A stretch of 64,000 nt of DNA from Tianweitania sediminis (GTDB lineage: Bacteria; Pseudomonadota; Alphaproteobacteria; Rhizobiales; Rhizobiaceae), in assembly GCF_017813335.1 (NCBI RefSeq), contig NZ_JAGIYY010000001.1, positions 372,001-436,000 of the forward strand, given 5' to 3'. Under the pieces are notes generated by a model. It searched no databases. It had not been told where the DNA came from and saw only the letters and a program-made list of their open reading frames with translations. This document shows positions 1 to 9,640 of this stretch, one piece after another (the stretch's first letter is position 1; each line of letters begins with the position of its first letter). The position numbers and the translations under genes were made by a program.

Positions 1-1
1 G

Positions 2-355
2 CGCGGTGTTTATGACCGCTTGATCAAGGGCGACATCAGCGAATGGGAAGCCGGCAGGTGGGTCGACCTCGTCACGGCTGCCGACGTCTTCATGTATGTC
101 GGGACACTCGACACCGTTTTCCGCCAGGTGGCGGGCATGCTGGCGCGGAACGGGCTCTTCGTGTTTTCTGTTGAAGTGTCGGACGGCGACGAGCTCGTGC
201 TGAGGGAGTCCCGCCGCTACGCCCATTCGCAAGCCTATGTCGAACGTGAACTGGCCGCCGCCGGCTTGCAGCTTTGGGCGATCACCCGCGAAACGATCCG
301 GCAGGATCGCGGCGAGGCGATCAAAGGGCTGGTGGTGGTGGCAGCACCAAGCTGA
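2..355 (+). CDS. SAM-dependent methyltransferase, C-terminal part (5' end outside window)
   Basis: The reading frame is already open at base 2, so only the last ~117 residues are present. The segment GDISEW then DLVTAADVFMYVG, then a strand ending GLFVFSVE, is the second half of a class I Rossmann methyltransferase fold (acidic loop, post-motif strands). The later RRYAHSQAYVE segment is typical of the TPR-linked methyltransferases of the COG4976 type, so the missing N-terminus may carry TPR repeats; that is inference. The substrate cannot be told. The gene ends 51 bases before the helicase gene on the same strand. Confidence 0.75.
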   Translation, partial: RGVYDRLIKGDISEWEAGRWVDLVTAADVFMYVGTLDTVFRQVAGMLARNGLFVFSVEVSDGDELVLRESRRYAHSQAYVERELAAAGLQLWAITRETIRQDRGEAIKGLVVVAAPS

Positions 356-406
356 ACGTCAACAGCGTCTGTGGCGTAGCGGGCTGCCGCACCCTATCTT
401 TCCCGC

Positions 407-2956
407 GTGACAAAAGCCGCCGCGGTTCCCCTGCCTCTCGACCCAACACTGCCGGCGCGGTTGCCCGAGCCGTTTCTGCGCTGGTTCGCCAAGAAGGGCT
501 GGGCGCCGCGGCCGCATCAGCTTGATCTGCTTGGGCGGGCGCAGGCCGGACGCTCCGTGCTTCTGATTGCGCCGACCGGGGCGGGGAAAACCTTAGCCGG
601 ATTCCTGCCGAGCCTGACCGACCTTGCTGAGCGGCCCAAGAAGAAACCTGGCGAGCCGGGCCGCGGCGTCCATACGCTTTATATCAGCCCCTTGAAGGCG
701 CTGGCCGTCGACATCGAGCGCAACCTGACGACTCCGGTGACGGAGATCGGGCTGCCGGTGACGCTGGAAACCCGGACCGGTGATACGCCGCAGTTCAAGC
801 GACAGCGCCAGAAGCTCGCGCCACCTAATATTCTCCTCACCACGCCGGAACAGTTGGCGCTGCTCATTGCATCTCCTGACGCGGATCGGTTCTTTGCCGA
901 CCTGCGTTACATCGTCCTTGACGAGTTGCATTCGCTTGTGACGTCCAAGCGTGGCCAGTTGCTGTCGCTGGGTTTGGCGCGGCTGCGCAAGCTACGACCC
1001 GATCTCCAGGCGATCGGCCTTTCGGCCACGGTGGCTGAACCGGACGAACTACGGCGCTGGTTGGTGAGCCAGAACGACCTCCAAGAGATGGCGGATGTCA
1101 TCACCGTGCAGGGCGGCGCGAAGCCTGACATCACCATTCTCCAGTCGGAAGAGCGGGTTCCCTGGGCCGGACACACCAGTCGTTATGCCATTCCCGAAGT
1201 TCTTCAGGCCATCAAGGATCACAAGACCACGCTCCTTTTCGTGAACACGCGATCGCAGGCCGAGATGCTGTTTTCCGAACTGTGGCGCATCAACGACGAA
1301 ACGCTGCCGATCGCGCTCCATCATGGCTCGCTCGACGTGTCGCAGCGCCGGCGCGTGGAAAAGGCCATGGAAACAAACAGCCTGCGCGCCATCGTTGCGA
1401 CCTCTACGCTCGATCTCGGCATCGATTGGGGCGACGTGGATCTCGTGATCCATGTCGGCGCGCCGAAGGGGGCGAGCCGGCTGGCCCAGCGCATCGGCCG
1501 CTCCAACCACCGCATGGATGAGCCCAGCAAGGCGATCCTCGTGCCGGCCAATCGCTTCGAGGTACTGGAATGCGAGGCGGCACTGGAAGCGAACTACCTG
1601 GGGGCGCAGGACACGCCCCCGCTGGTCGACGGCGGCTTGGATGTGCTGGCGCAGCATATCCTTGGAATGGCCTGTGCGGCACCTTTCGATGCCGATGTGC
1701 TTTATGCCGAGGTCTGTAGTGCGGCGCCTTATGTCGATCTGCCGCGCGACCAGTTCGACCGTGTGCTCGATTTCGTCGCAACCGGCGGGTACGCGCTGAA
1801 GAGCTATGAGCGCTACGCCAAGATCCGGCAAACCAAGGAGGGGCTTTGGCGCATCAGCCATCCGCGCTTTGCGCAGCAATATCGGCTCAACGTCGGCACG
1901 ATCATCGAAGTGCCGGCCTTGAATGTCCGCTACACCAGCAGCGGACGGCGCGGTCCCGCGCGCGGCGGCATGACGCTCGGCAAGATCGAGGAAGCCTTTC
2001 TCGAAACCCTGGTCGCCGGCGACACCTTCCTGTTTGCAGGCAAGGTGCTGCGTTTCGATGGAATTCGCGAGAACGAGTGCTACGTTTCGCCGGCTAACGA
2101 CCGGGATGCGAAAGTGCCATATTATGGTGGCGGCAAGTTTCCGCTGACTACCTATCTGGCCGAAGTGGTGCGCGGCATGTTGGCCGATCCGGACCGTTGG
2201 AAGGAGTTGCCGAACCAGGTGGCAGACTGGTTGCGCTTGCAGGCGGAAAAATCCGTCGTCCCCCGCGCCAATGATCTCCTGATCGAGACGTTTCCACGCG
2301 GCAACCGGTTCTACATGATGATCTACCCTTTCGAGGGGCGAGCCGCGCACCAAACGCTCGGCATGCTTCTGACAAAGCGGCTCGAGCGCGCCAAGCTCAA
2401 CCCGCTTGGCTTCGTTGCGACCGATTACGCGCTGGGCATCTGGGCCCTCGATGATCTCGGCCATGCCTTCCGAAAAGGCAAGCCGAAGCTCAGCGACTTG
2501 TTTGACGAGGACATGCTTGGCGACGACCTCGAGGACTGGATGGCGTCGTCCTATCTGCTGAAGCGTACGTTCCGCAATTGCGCGCTGATTTCAGGGCTGA
2601 TCGAGAAACGTCATCCCGGCCAGGAAAAGTCCGGGCGGCAGGTCACGGTGTCGGCCGACCTGATCTACGATGTGCTGCGCAGCCATGAACCGGACCACAT
2701 CCTCCTGCAGGCGACCCGTCAGGATGCCGCTACGGGACTGCTCGACATCCGGCGTTTAGGCGAAATGCTGTCGCGCATCCGCGGACGAATCATGCATAAG
2801 GACCTCGAACAGATTTCGCCGCTGGCCGTGCCGATCATGATGGAGATCGGCCGGGAGCGTGTCCACGGCGAAGCCAACGAGATGCTGCTTGCCGAGGCGG
2901 AAGACGACCTCGTTGAAGACGCGATGGGGTCCGGTTGGACGGAAACGAAACCATGA
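407..2956 (+). CDS. Ligase-associated DEXH-box DNA helicase (Lhr-core type)
   Basis: 849-residue superfamily 2 helicase. Visible motifs: Walker A APTGAGKT at residues 55-62, DELH box at 172-175, LSAT (motif III), and QRIGRSNH (motif VI); a long C-terminal region follows, as in Lhr-core enzymes. These enzymes are ATP-driven 3'-5' DNA or RNA:DNA unwinding proteins encoded with a metallophosphoesterase, an exonuclease and an ATP-dependent ligase in a DNA-damage cluster. Here only the phosphoesterase (pdeM) follows, sharing a 4-base ATGA overlap, so the two are translationally coupled. The start is a GTG at 407 without a clear ribosome binding site; no nearer alternative keeps the N-terminal helix. 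Confidence 0.9.
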   Translation: MTKAAAVPLPLDPTLPARLPEPFLRWFAKKGWAPRPHQLDLLGRAQAGRSVLLIAPTGAGKTLAGFLPSLTDLAERPKKKPGEPGRGVHTLYISPLKALAVDIERNLTTPVTEIGLPVTLETRTGDTPQFKRQRQKLAPPNILLTTPEQLALLIASPDADRFFADLRYIVLDELHSLVTSKRGQLLSLGLARLRKLRPDLQAIGLSATVAEPDELRRWLVSQNDLQEMADVITVQGGAKPDITILQSEERVPWAGHTSRYAIPEVLQAIKDHKTTLLFVNTRSQAEMLFSELWRINDETLPIALHHGSLDVSQRRRVEKAMETNSLRAIVATSTLDLGIDWGDVDLVIHVGAPKGASRLAQRIGRSNHRMDEPSKAILVPANRFEVLECEAALEANYLGAQDTPPLVDGGLDVLAQHILGMACAAPFDADVLYAEVCSAAPYVDLPRDQFDRVLDFVATGGYALKSYERYAKIRQTKEGLWRISHPRFAQQYRLNVGTIIEVPALNVRYTSSGRRGPARGGMTLGKIEEAFLETLVAGDTFLFAGKVLRFDGIRENECYVSPANDRDAKVPYYGGGKFPLTTYLAEVVRGMLADPDRWKELPNQVADWLRLQAEKSVVPRANDLLIETFPRGNRFYMMIYPFEGRAAHQTLGMLLTKRLERAKLNPLGFVATDYALGIWALDDLGHAFRKGKPKLSDLFDEDMLGDDLEDWMASSYLLKRTFRNCALISGLIEKRHPGQEKSGRQVTVSADLIYDVLRSHEPDHILLQATRQDAATGLLDIRRLGEMLSRIRGRIMHKDLEQISPLAVPIMMEIGRERVHGEANEMLLAEAEDDLVEDAMGSGWTETKP

Positions 2957-3648
2957 GGGCGCCAGCGCCCGCCGGACGGATCCGCGTTGCGGGACAGCAG
3001 GGCCTTTGCGACCGTTCGGGTGCCCTGTGGTTCGCCGACCTGTCGCTGCTCGTTGTGTCCGACCTCCACCTCGAAAAGGGCTCCTCCTACGCGCGGCGCG
3101 GATCCTTCCTTCCTCCTTATGACACCGCAACCACGTTGGCGCGTCTCAGCCAGGTGGTGGAGCGCTTTGACCCGCAAACGGTGATCAGCCTCGGCGACAG
3201 CTTTCATGACGGGGGCGGCGCGGCGCGCATGCCCGAGCCGTTCCGCCAAGCGCTGGCTACCATGCAGAAGGGCCGTGACTGGTATTGGATCACGGGAAAC
3301 CATGACCCCGATGCGCCGAAGGGTGTGTGCGGTGAAAGCGTGACAGAGATCGCGCTCGGAGGGCTCACCTTCCGCCACGAGCCGACGCTCATTTCCGTTG
3401 CCGGGGAGATCGCAGGACATCTTCATCCCGGCGCGCGCATCGTACAGCGTGGCCGCTCGGTGCGGCGACGCTGTTTCGCGGGGGATGGCAGGCGTCTCGT
3501 GATGCCGGCCTTTGGCGCCTTCACTGGTACCTTGAACGTACTCGACCGCGCTTATCGCAACCTCTTCGATTGGTCGAGCTTCCGGGCTCATATGATGGGC
3601 GACGCGCGCATCTACACGATTGCGCCGACAAACCTCCACCCGGGCTGA
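2953..3648 (+). CDS. pdeM: Ligase-associated DNA damage response endonuclease PdeM (metallophosphoesterase)
   Basis: 231 residues from the ATG that overlaps the helicase stop; an in-frame start 18 bases upstream is less likely because it lies inside the helicase gene and adds a non-conserved tail. All calcineurin-like metal motifs are present in order: SDLHLEKG (D-x-H), GDSFHD, GNHDPD and GHLHPG. Family members are Mn-dependent phosphodiesterases / DNA endonucleases that act with the Lhr-type helicase in repair. The gene converges on the next one with an 18-base gap and no obvious terminator hairpin. Confidence 0.9.
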   Translation: MRAPAPAGRIRVAGQQGLCDRSGALWFADLSLLVVSDLHLEKGSSYARRGSFLPPYDTATTLARLSQVVERFDPQTVISLGDSFHDGGGAARMPEPFRQALATMQKGRDWYWITGNHDPDAPKGVCGESVTEIALGGLTFRHEPTLISVAGEIAGHLHPGARIVQRGRSVRRRCFAGDGRRLVMPAFGAFTGTLNVLDRAYRNLFDWSSFRAHMMGDARIYTIAPTNLHPG

Positions 3649-3666
3649 CTTCGACGCCCGTATACC

Positions 3667-4464
3667 TCAGTCGCGGCTGAAGATCAGACGTCCCAGCCAT
3701 CCTGTGACGATCGCAAGCGCCACCGCGAAGATTCCGTATAAAAGGCTGTAGTCATGCGCGGCTCGATAGATCGACTGTTCCAAGCCTGACTTCTGGATGG
3801 CGAGGTATGCGGAGGTTTCCCGCACAAACAAACCCTGCTTGAACAAGAAAGCACGTGCGCGGTGCGTTCCGAGCGGCACGTTGGGCGCCAGTTCAAGCGT
3901 TGCGCGAAACAGGTTGGGCGACAGAAACTGCACGCCGCCGATGCGTTCACTGTAAAGCCCGGTGGTTTCCTTGCGTTCGCGCAAGGCCGCCGTGAATTCT
4001 TCGATGGTGATGGGGAGTGCATCGCGATCGCGTGGCTGCAGGTACATGTAGTCTGCGCCCAGTGACAAACGCTGATAGGTTGCCGGCTGGGCGATGTCCT
4101 GCAGGGGCCGCGTCGTGGCCACCGAATAGGAGATCGGGACGTTCACGAAGGTTTCCGATTGCGTGTTGATCCACATGCCAAGCACGCGATCCTTGCGGCG
4201 CACCACCACAGGGCGCGCCGGGCCTTCCAGAACCACCACCACATCATAGCGATTCTGCCGGGCAAATTGCGGATCGACGTCGTTCAACGCGCCGAAGATG
4301 GTGAGATCCGCGCCGGAAAAGTCCGTCGTGATGGTGATGCGGTCCGTCGACAGGCCGATCTGGATGTTTTCGGCGTAGGCTTGCTCAGGCTGCACAGCCG
4401 TTTGCGCCTGCGCCGAAGTCAGCAACAGCCCAAAGGCGAGGACAGAGAAAAGGAGCCGCTTCAC
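3667..4464 (-). CDS. TIGR02186 family membrane-anchored protein
   Basis: 265 residues with a GTG start. It opens with a signal peptide (MKRLLFSVLAFGLLL, cleavage probable after AQA) and ends with one hydrophobic span (about residues 238-260) and a short basic tail, so the middle ~210 residues should lie in the periplasm, tethered to the inner membrane. The family is found in alphaproteobacteria, usually beside a TauE/SafE gene, and its function is unknown. Here it follows the TauE/SafE gene with a 2-base gap, which suggests a joint role in export of a sulfur-containing anion; that is inference. Confidence 0.8.
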   Translation of the reverse strand: MKRLLFSVLAFGLLLTSAQAQTAVQPEQAYAENIQIGLSTDRITITTDFSGADLTIFGALNDVDPQFARQNRYDVVVVLEGPARPVVVRRKDRVLGMWINTQSETFVNVPISYSVATTRPLQDIAQPATYQRLSLGADYMYLQPRDRDALPITIEEFTAALRERKETTGLYSERIGGVQFLSPNLFRATLELAPNVPLGTHRARAFLFKQGLFVRETSAYLAIQKSGLEQSIYRAAHDYSLLYGIFAVALAIVTGWLGRLIFSRD

Positions 4465-4466
4465 CG

Positions 4467-5390
4467 TCAGAACTCCCCGAGAGGACCTAGCGAATAGATA
4501 TCTGCCGGCTGCACAAAGAGATCAAAAGCCAGCCGCAGCGCCACGGCGACGACAAGGAGCGCCAGCAAAAGCCGCAACTGCTCGCCCCGCAGCTTTTGCC
4601 CCGCACGGGCGCCATATTGCGCACCGGCAACGCCGCCGAGCATCAGAAGAAGCGCCAGAACCACATCCACGGTCTGATTGGTGGCGGCATGGACGATCGT
4701 GGTGAAAGCCGCCGTGAAGATGATCTGGAACAGCGAGGTCCCGATCACCACGTTGGTGGGCACCTTGAGGAGGTAGATCAGCGCGGGCACCATGATGAAG
4801 CCGCCGCCGACACCCATGATCGCGGCCAGAAAGCCGATGCCAGCGCCGAGCACCAGGACCGGGATCACGCTCACAAACAGCTTGGAGGCCCTGAAACGCA
4901 TCTTCAAGGGTAAACGGTGCACCCAATGGTGCTGACCCGCCCGCTTTAACGAGGCCGGCGCGCCGCTGCGCTGTTTGCGCAGCGTGTTGACGCTTTCCAC
5001 CAGCATCAGACCGCCGACGGTGCCGAGAAATGCCACGTAGAGCAGCGAAATGAAGAGATCGAGCTGACCCAGGCTTCGCAGCCAGGAAAACACCACGATG
5101 CCTATGCTGGACCCGAAGATGCCGCCGACCAGCAACACGAAGCCAAGCTTGAAATCGAGCGTACGGCGGCGGAAATGCGCCAGAGCGCCGGACATGGACG
5201 ACGCGATCACCTGGTTGGCGCCAGTGGCAACCGCAATGGCAGGCGGAATGTTGTAGAAGATCAGAAGGGGGGTGATCAGAAATCCCCCACCCACACCGAA
5301 CAGGCCGGACAGGAATCCGACGGCACCACCCATGAGCAGGACAACGAGACCGTTGACCGACATCTCGGCGATGGGGAGATATATGTTCAC
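4467..5390 (-). CDS. TauE/SafE family sulfite/anion exporter
   Basis: 307-residue polytopic membrane protein with two halves, each carrying the family's glycine-rich signature (GLFGVGGGFLITPLL near residue 29 and AIMGVGGGFIMVPALI near residue 190). About eight membrane spans can be drawn. The family moves sulfite, sulfoacetate or related anions out of the cell; the exact substrate cannot be read here. The start is a GTG at 5390, supported by AGGAGG at 5402-5407 on the minus strand; an internal ATG at codon 10 has a weaker site. First gene of a two-gene operon with the TIGR02186 protein. Confidence 0.85.
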   Translation of the reverse strand: MNIYLPIAEMSVNGLVVLLMGGAVGFLSGLFGVGGGFLITPLLIFYNIPPAIAVATGANQVIASSMSGALAHFRRRTLDFKLGFVLLVGGIFGSSIGIVVFSWLRSLGQLDLFISLLYVAFLGTVGGLMLVESVNTLRKQRSGAPASLKRAGQHHWVHRLPLKMRFRASKLFVSVIPVLVLGAGIGFLAAIMGVGGGFIMVPALIYLLKVPTNVVIGTSLFQIIFTAAFTTIVHAATNQTVDVVLALLLMLGGVAGAQYGARAGQKLRGEQLRLLLALLVVAVALRLAFDLFVQPADIYSLGPLGEF

Positions 5391-5534
5391 CCCTCGACTT
5401 GCCTCCTGCGCTGAAATGAAATCGGTCCCGCCGGGCGGCAGGACCGAAATGGTGTGGCACAGTTCTAACCGCTAAAGTGCGGCAATGTCACTTTTCAGGC
5501 GTCGTTCTTCGTACCGTCAGCGACAAAGCCATCC

Positions 5535-8500
5535 TTATTTCTTTGACAGAAGCGCGCGAACCAGCGGTTCGTTGATTTCACCGTCGGCGGTCAGGCCGTT
5601 GGCCGACTGGAAGGCGACGATCGCCTTCTTGGTTTTGTCGCCCATCAGCCCGTCGGGCGTACCGGCATCGAACCCGTTTTTGTTCAGGATCAGCTGGATG
5701 TTTGTGACCGCCTGCTTCATGTCGACGCTGGCCGTCGTGTCCTGCCCCTCGCGCCACTCGTTGGGAACGTCGACGTCCGACACTGCGGGGTCCTGCGGCT
5801 TGGCACGCCAGGCTGCGACCTCGGCGCGGGCACGCTCGAGTTCCTCGGGCTTCAGGATTGCGGCGACTTCGTCGCGCTTGGCTTCGGCGTCCTTGTCGCC
5901 ATCCGCCGCAACAAGGGAAAACCACTTGTAGGATGCCGCCAAGTCCTGCGGCATGCCGACGCCCTTGGCGGCCAGGATGCCTAGGTTGAACTGGCTGTCT
6001 TCGACGCCGTAGTCAGCCGCCTGCTTGAACCAGCGCACCGCTTCCGGGTTGTTTGTTGTGCCGTCGGCGCCCATTGCGTGAAGCACGGCGAGGTTATGCA
6101 TGGCGCTCGGATTGCCCTGCGCTGCGCTGGCTTCATAGAAAGCCTTGGCTTTCGCAATGTCGCGATCGACGCCCAAGCCCTTCTCGTAGAAATTGCCTGC
6201 GCGATATTGAGCCGGTGCATAGCCAATCTCGGCGGCGCGGAGGTACCATTCGGCCGCAGCCTTCATGTCCACGGCACCGTTGCGTCCTTCCGCAAAGCGG
6301 GAGGCGATTTCATAAAGCGCCTTGGCATCGCCGGTTTCCGCCGCTTCGCGAAGCGCAACAGGACCTGCCGTTACAGGAACGGTGATGGGCGGCAGGCTTT
6401 CGGCTGCAGCTGGCTGAACTCCGGCCTGCTCGTTGAGGTCGAGAGACGGCATCCCTGTCGACAGGGCAGCAACGGCGACGGGTTGGTCGGGCTGCGCAGG
6501 CTCCTCGAGAGCAATCGCCGGCTTCTCGGCCACGGCCGGAAGGACAGGCAGTGCGGCAGGAGACTGAGGCGCAACGGCCGCTTCAACAATCATCGGAACC
6601 GCTTGAGCCGGAGTTGATGCGGTCACGACATCTTCGGGCCCGCGTGGCTCATCCAGCGCCAGGTTCTTGTTTTCGCCAGCTTCCACCGCAAGTTCGGCTG
6701 GCAGCGGCGCCGGGGTGAAGGTGTCCGGTGAAGGCTTCGTTTCGGCAGCCACCAGCATGGGCGGTAGCGGCGGCTCTTCGGTTGCCAGCGCCACCCTCGG
6801 CGCTTCAGGGGGGAAGAAGTCGTCCAGGAGCGCCATGCGCGGCAAACCGTCCGAGAGGTAAGCGCGGCCAAGCTGAAGACCACCCATGCCGACGAAAACG
6901 GCCGCGGTTGCCATCAGAACGGTTTTGCGGCGCAGGCCAAGCATCTTGCCGAGCTTGCTGCGATTGCCGTCCGAGCTGTCGCCGCCGCGCTTCTTGATCA
7001 CCGCTTCGGCGGCGGCAGCCTGGGCCGCCCGACGCGCCGCGGCGATGAAGTCGGACTTTGCGGCATCAATGTCATCCTTGCGGCCGATCGGTCCACGCTC
7101 ATCGCGCACGCGCTTCATGATGGCGTTTAGATCGGGCGCACCACTGCCCGGCTCAAGCGGCTGGTTGGCGATCATCGGATCAAGCGGCTGGTCGAGCGAC
7201 GGGAAGCCCGGTTCGTCGCGCGGCGCAGTTGCCTGAGCCGGAGCGTCGGTGTCGGTACGCTTGTCCTTGCGGCCACGCAGCGCCTTTGTGAGGCCACCCA
7301 GCACCGACCGCTTGTCGTCGCTGCTCTTTGCAACTGGCGCCTGAACATCGGGCGTAGGCTCGATCGGTGCCTCGATCGCCGCTTCTTCGGCCGGATCCTC
7401 AGCGAGGTCGCCGGTCAGCAGGGTCACATCGTCAGCGGCAATGGACGGTGCGTCGGCGACGAGAGGCTTGGCGGGAGCGGTCTCTGCGTCGTCACGGGCG
7501 TCTTCCACGCGCTCATCATGGACGCTCGCCTGCTCCATGGAGCTGAGCCGATCCACGATCTTGATCAGCGTGTCGTGGATGGCCTCAAAGGTCTTGGAGT
7601 TGCGCTCGTCCGACTTGCGGGTCAGCGCTTCCAGCGAGCGAAGCTCGTCCGACAGGCCGACGATCGCCTGCGGATCCGGCGTGCGGTCGGCCCATTCCGC
7701 GACAGCCTCCGCGGCGGCACTGCGGGCCGCGCCAATCAAGGACTGGTGCTGGCTGGCAATGGTGCGCTCGATCTGGTCGAAGCGGGGCGCGAGGTCTTCA
7801 AAGTCCGGCAGGGCGTGCGCCGGCTGCGACAAGCGAAGCGACATTTCCGCCACCTGCGCTTCCAGCCGGCCGATGATGCCCTCGTCGATGCTGGAAGACT
7901 GGCGCAGCGATTCATCGAGCCGCGTGGCGATCTCGCCCAGCCGTTGTTCCAGTTCGCGGATGCTTTCTGCTTCCGGCCCGGTTGCAACGCGCTCGTCCAG
8001 GCGTGCCGCGAAAACGGCGAAGCGCTCGTCCATCATGGACAGGATTTCGCCCTGGTCCGGACGCTGTTCGGCATGCAGGTCGAGCCGTTCAACAATGGCG
8101 TCGAGACGCGCTTCCAGATCCTGCAGCAGGAGGTTGCCCTGTTCCACCGAATCGGTTTGGCGGCGGTCGAGCGTTTCTGACAGAACCGAGAAGCGGCGTT
8201 CCAGGCCTTCAAAGATCGCGTCAACATCGGGGCTGTCCGGCGCCATCTCGAGCCGTTCCACGATCTGGGCCAGCTGCGCGCTCAATCGCTCGACGGCCTG
8301 TTCGGGAAGTGCTGCACGAGCCGCGAGCTCGTCCACGCGGTTCGACAGGGACGAGAGCTGCCCCATGACTTGGGCGGAAGGGCGATCTTCCGTCAGTTCC
8401 TCGATCTGGTGGGCGAGCGAGGCCATGCGCGCTTCAATGCGCTGAAATGGTTCGAGATCAACAACGGCCGGCTGGCTGCGGCCAAGCGATGCGGCAATTG

Positions 8501-9338
8501 CGCGGGAAATCTCATCCAGCCGCTCGCCGATCATATCGATGGTTTGTTCGCTTTGCGCATCCTGCTTGCGCGAGAAGTGCTCCAGGGCGCCAGCCAAGGT
8601 GCGAACGCGCTCGTCCAAGGCGCTGACCGAAGTCGATTCCGGTAGCACGTCGACGGCCGCGGCAATCTGCTCCAGCCGGATCACCAGCGCTTCAAAGGCC
8701 GAGGTGTCGCCAACGGGGCGAACCGCCGCCACCTGTTCTTCGAACTTCTGCATGCGGCGATCGAAACTATCGCCCACTTCGCGCAAGGTGTCTTCGCGCG
8801 CCAGTGACTGGATGGAAACCTTCACCTGCTCCAGTTCGGACCGCAGCAAACCAACCTTCTCGTCGTCGCTGCGACGCGACAGGTCGGTGATGGCACCCGA
8901 CAGACGGTCGATTTCTCCCAGCAGACCTTCACCGGCAGAGCCCTGCCGCGCTTCAACGGCGATCCGCTTCACGTCACCGCGCAGGTCTTCGAATTCGCGG
9001 CTCAGCGAGGCCGACATCTGCTGGCGCATTTCGTCGCGGAGAGCCTGAAGCTCCGAAGCGATCTGTCCAACAACAGCCACTTCATCACCTGCGCGCCGGG
9101 TGCGATCCAGATCCTGCGCCACGGTTTGGAGGCGACCAGCCGGTGCATCGGCTGCGGTCCGCTCGGCTTTCTTTTCGCCGACGGCTGCCGATTGCGGGCG
9201 CGGCTCAGAAAACGGCGACGGGCGTTCCAGATGGGCCTCGAGTGCTTCCAGCGTGCGGGTCAGGTCGTCGAGCGATCCGTTTCCACGGCGCTGCCGCCCG
9301 GTGTTGAGGGTGTCGAGATATGATCGCCTGCTGGTCAT
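5535..9338 (-). CDS. podJ: PodJ-like polar organiser: coiled coil, one TM span, SEL1 repeats, peptidoglycan-binding domain
   Basis: 1267 residues. The start segment RSYLDTLNTGRQRR is like that of Rhizobiales PodJ proteins. Residues ~30-600 are heptad-rich coiled coil (many E/R/L/Q repeats), ~600-800 an acidic and proline-rich linker, ~803-825 a single membrane span after a basic stretch, ~870-990 a proline/alanine-rich linker, ~993-1162 SEL1/TPR-like repeats (for example YAPAQYRAGNFYEKGLGV), and ~1206-1267 a PG_binding_1 domain. This is the PodJ plan: a cytoplasmic scaffold and a periplasmic wall-binding part marking a cell pole. It is a single-gene unit. The symbol rests on architecture and N-terminal resemblance, not on a search. 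Confidence 0.75.
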   Translation of the reverse strand: MTSRRSYLDTLNTGRQRRGNGSLDDLTRTLEALEAHLERPSPFSEPRPQSAAVGEKKAERTAADAPAGRLQTVAQDLDRTRRAGDEVAVVGQIASELQALRDEMRQQMSASLSREFEDLRGDVKRIAVEARQGSAGEGLLGEIDRLSGAITDLSRRSDDEKVGLLRSELEQVKVSIQSLAREDTLREVGDSFDRRMQKFEEQVAAVRPVGDTSAFEALVIRLEQIAAAVDVLPESTSVSALDERVRTLAGALEHFSRKQDAQSEQTIDMIGERLDEISRAIAASLGRSQPAVVDLEPFQRIEARMASLAHQIEELTEDRPSAQVMGQLSSLSNRVDELAARAALPEQAVERLSAQLAQIVERLEMAPDSPDVDAIFEGLERRFSVLSETLDRRQTDSVEQGNLLLQDLEARLDAIVERLDLHAEQRPDQGEILSMMDERFAVFAARLDERVATGPEAESIRELEQRLGEIATRLDESLRQSSSIDEGIIGRLEAQVAEMSLRLSQPAHALPDFEDLAPRFDQIERTIASQHQSLIGAARSAAAEAVAEWADRTPDPQAIVGLSDELRSLEALTRKSDERNSKTFEAIHDTLIKIVDRLSSMEQASVHDERVEDARDDAETAPAKPLVADAPSIAADDVTLLTGDLAEDPAEEAAIEAPIEPTPDVQAPVAKSSDDKRSVLGGLTKALRGRKDKRTDTDAPAQATAPRDEPGFPSLDQPLDPMIANQPLEPGSGAPDLNAIMKRVRDERGPIGRKDDIDAAKSDFIAAARRAAQAAAAEAVIKKRGGDSSDGNRSKLGKMLGLRRKTVLMATAAVFVGMGGLQLGRAYLSDGLPRMALLDDFFPPEAPRVALATEEPPLPPMLVAAETKPSPDTFTPAPLPAELAVEAGENKNLALDEPRGPEDVVTASTPAQAVPMIVEAAVAPQSPAALPVLPAVAEKPAIALEEPAQPDQPVAVAALSTGMPSLDLNEQAGVQPAAAESLPPITVPVTAGPVALREAAETGDAKALYEIASRFAEGRNGAVDMKAAAEWYLRAAEIGYAPAQYRAGNFYEKGLGVDRDIAKAKAFYEASAAQGNPSAMHNLAVLHAMGADGTTNNPEAVRWFKQAADYGVEDSQFNLGILAAKGVGMPQDLAASYKWFSLVAADGDKDAEAKRDEVAAILKPEELERARAEVAAWRAKPQDPAVSDVDVPNEWREGQDTTASVDMKQAVTNIQLILNKNGFDAGTPDGLMGDKTKKAIVAFQSANGLTADGEINEPLVRALLSKK

Positions 9339-9534
9339 GAAACCGCCCGCCTAGTACATCAAGTGCTACTGCTGACGCGCACTAAGACACTGTCTAGATT
9401 GCCGGGACCTTGCGTCATTGCGAAAACAGCAGCGGTTCGAATCAGAAAACAGTGTGTTTCCCGACACGCGATCCTGAACAATGCGTTACCTGCATCCTCC
9501 GGACCGCCGACAGTCGCACCATTCCCGCCATATA

Positions 9535-9550
9535 GTTAACAGGGCGTTAA
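9535..9550 (-). promoter_or_regulatory. CtrA-like binding box upstream of the podJ-like gene
   Basis: On the minus strand the sequence reads TTAA-N7-TTAAC, an exact match to the CtrA consensus of alphaproteobacteria. It lies ~197 bases upstream of the podJ-like start. GANTC methylation sites in the same gap (9439-9443, 9647-9651) would fit CcrM/GcrA input. The match is seen directly; the role is inferred from Caulobacter, where podJ is cell-cycle controlled. Confidence 0.45.
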
Positions 9551-9612
9551 GCGGCGTCGCCTTCGACGCTCCGGACGCATAGGAGCCCTTCGCAAATGCG
9601 GGTTCCGTTGCG

Positions 9613-9640
9613 TTGCATACGGGTAGGTTCAACCTATATA
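9613..9640 (+). promoter_or_regulatory. Probable sigma-70 promoter for merR
   Basis: TTGCAT (9613-9618), a 16-base spacer and TATATA (9635-9640), giving a leader of ~110 bases before the merR ATG at 9757. Found by eye only. Confidence 0.4.

Noticed and set aside
1049-2464. Long antisense frame (471 codons) across the helicase gene
   Set aside because: Shadow of a GC-rich real gene on the other strand: no family resemblance and unusual His/Arg-rich composition. Similar shadows at 2719-3639, 10678-11898, 15987-17402, 17409-18746, 22190-23968 and 60423-61829 were dropped for the same reason.
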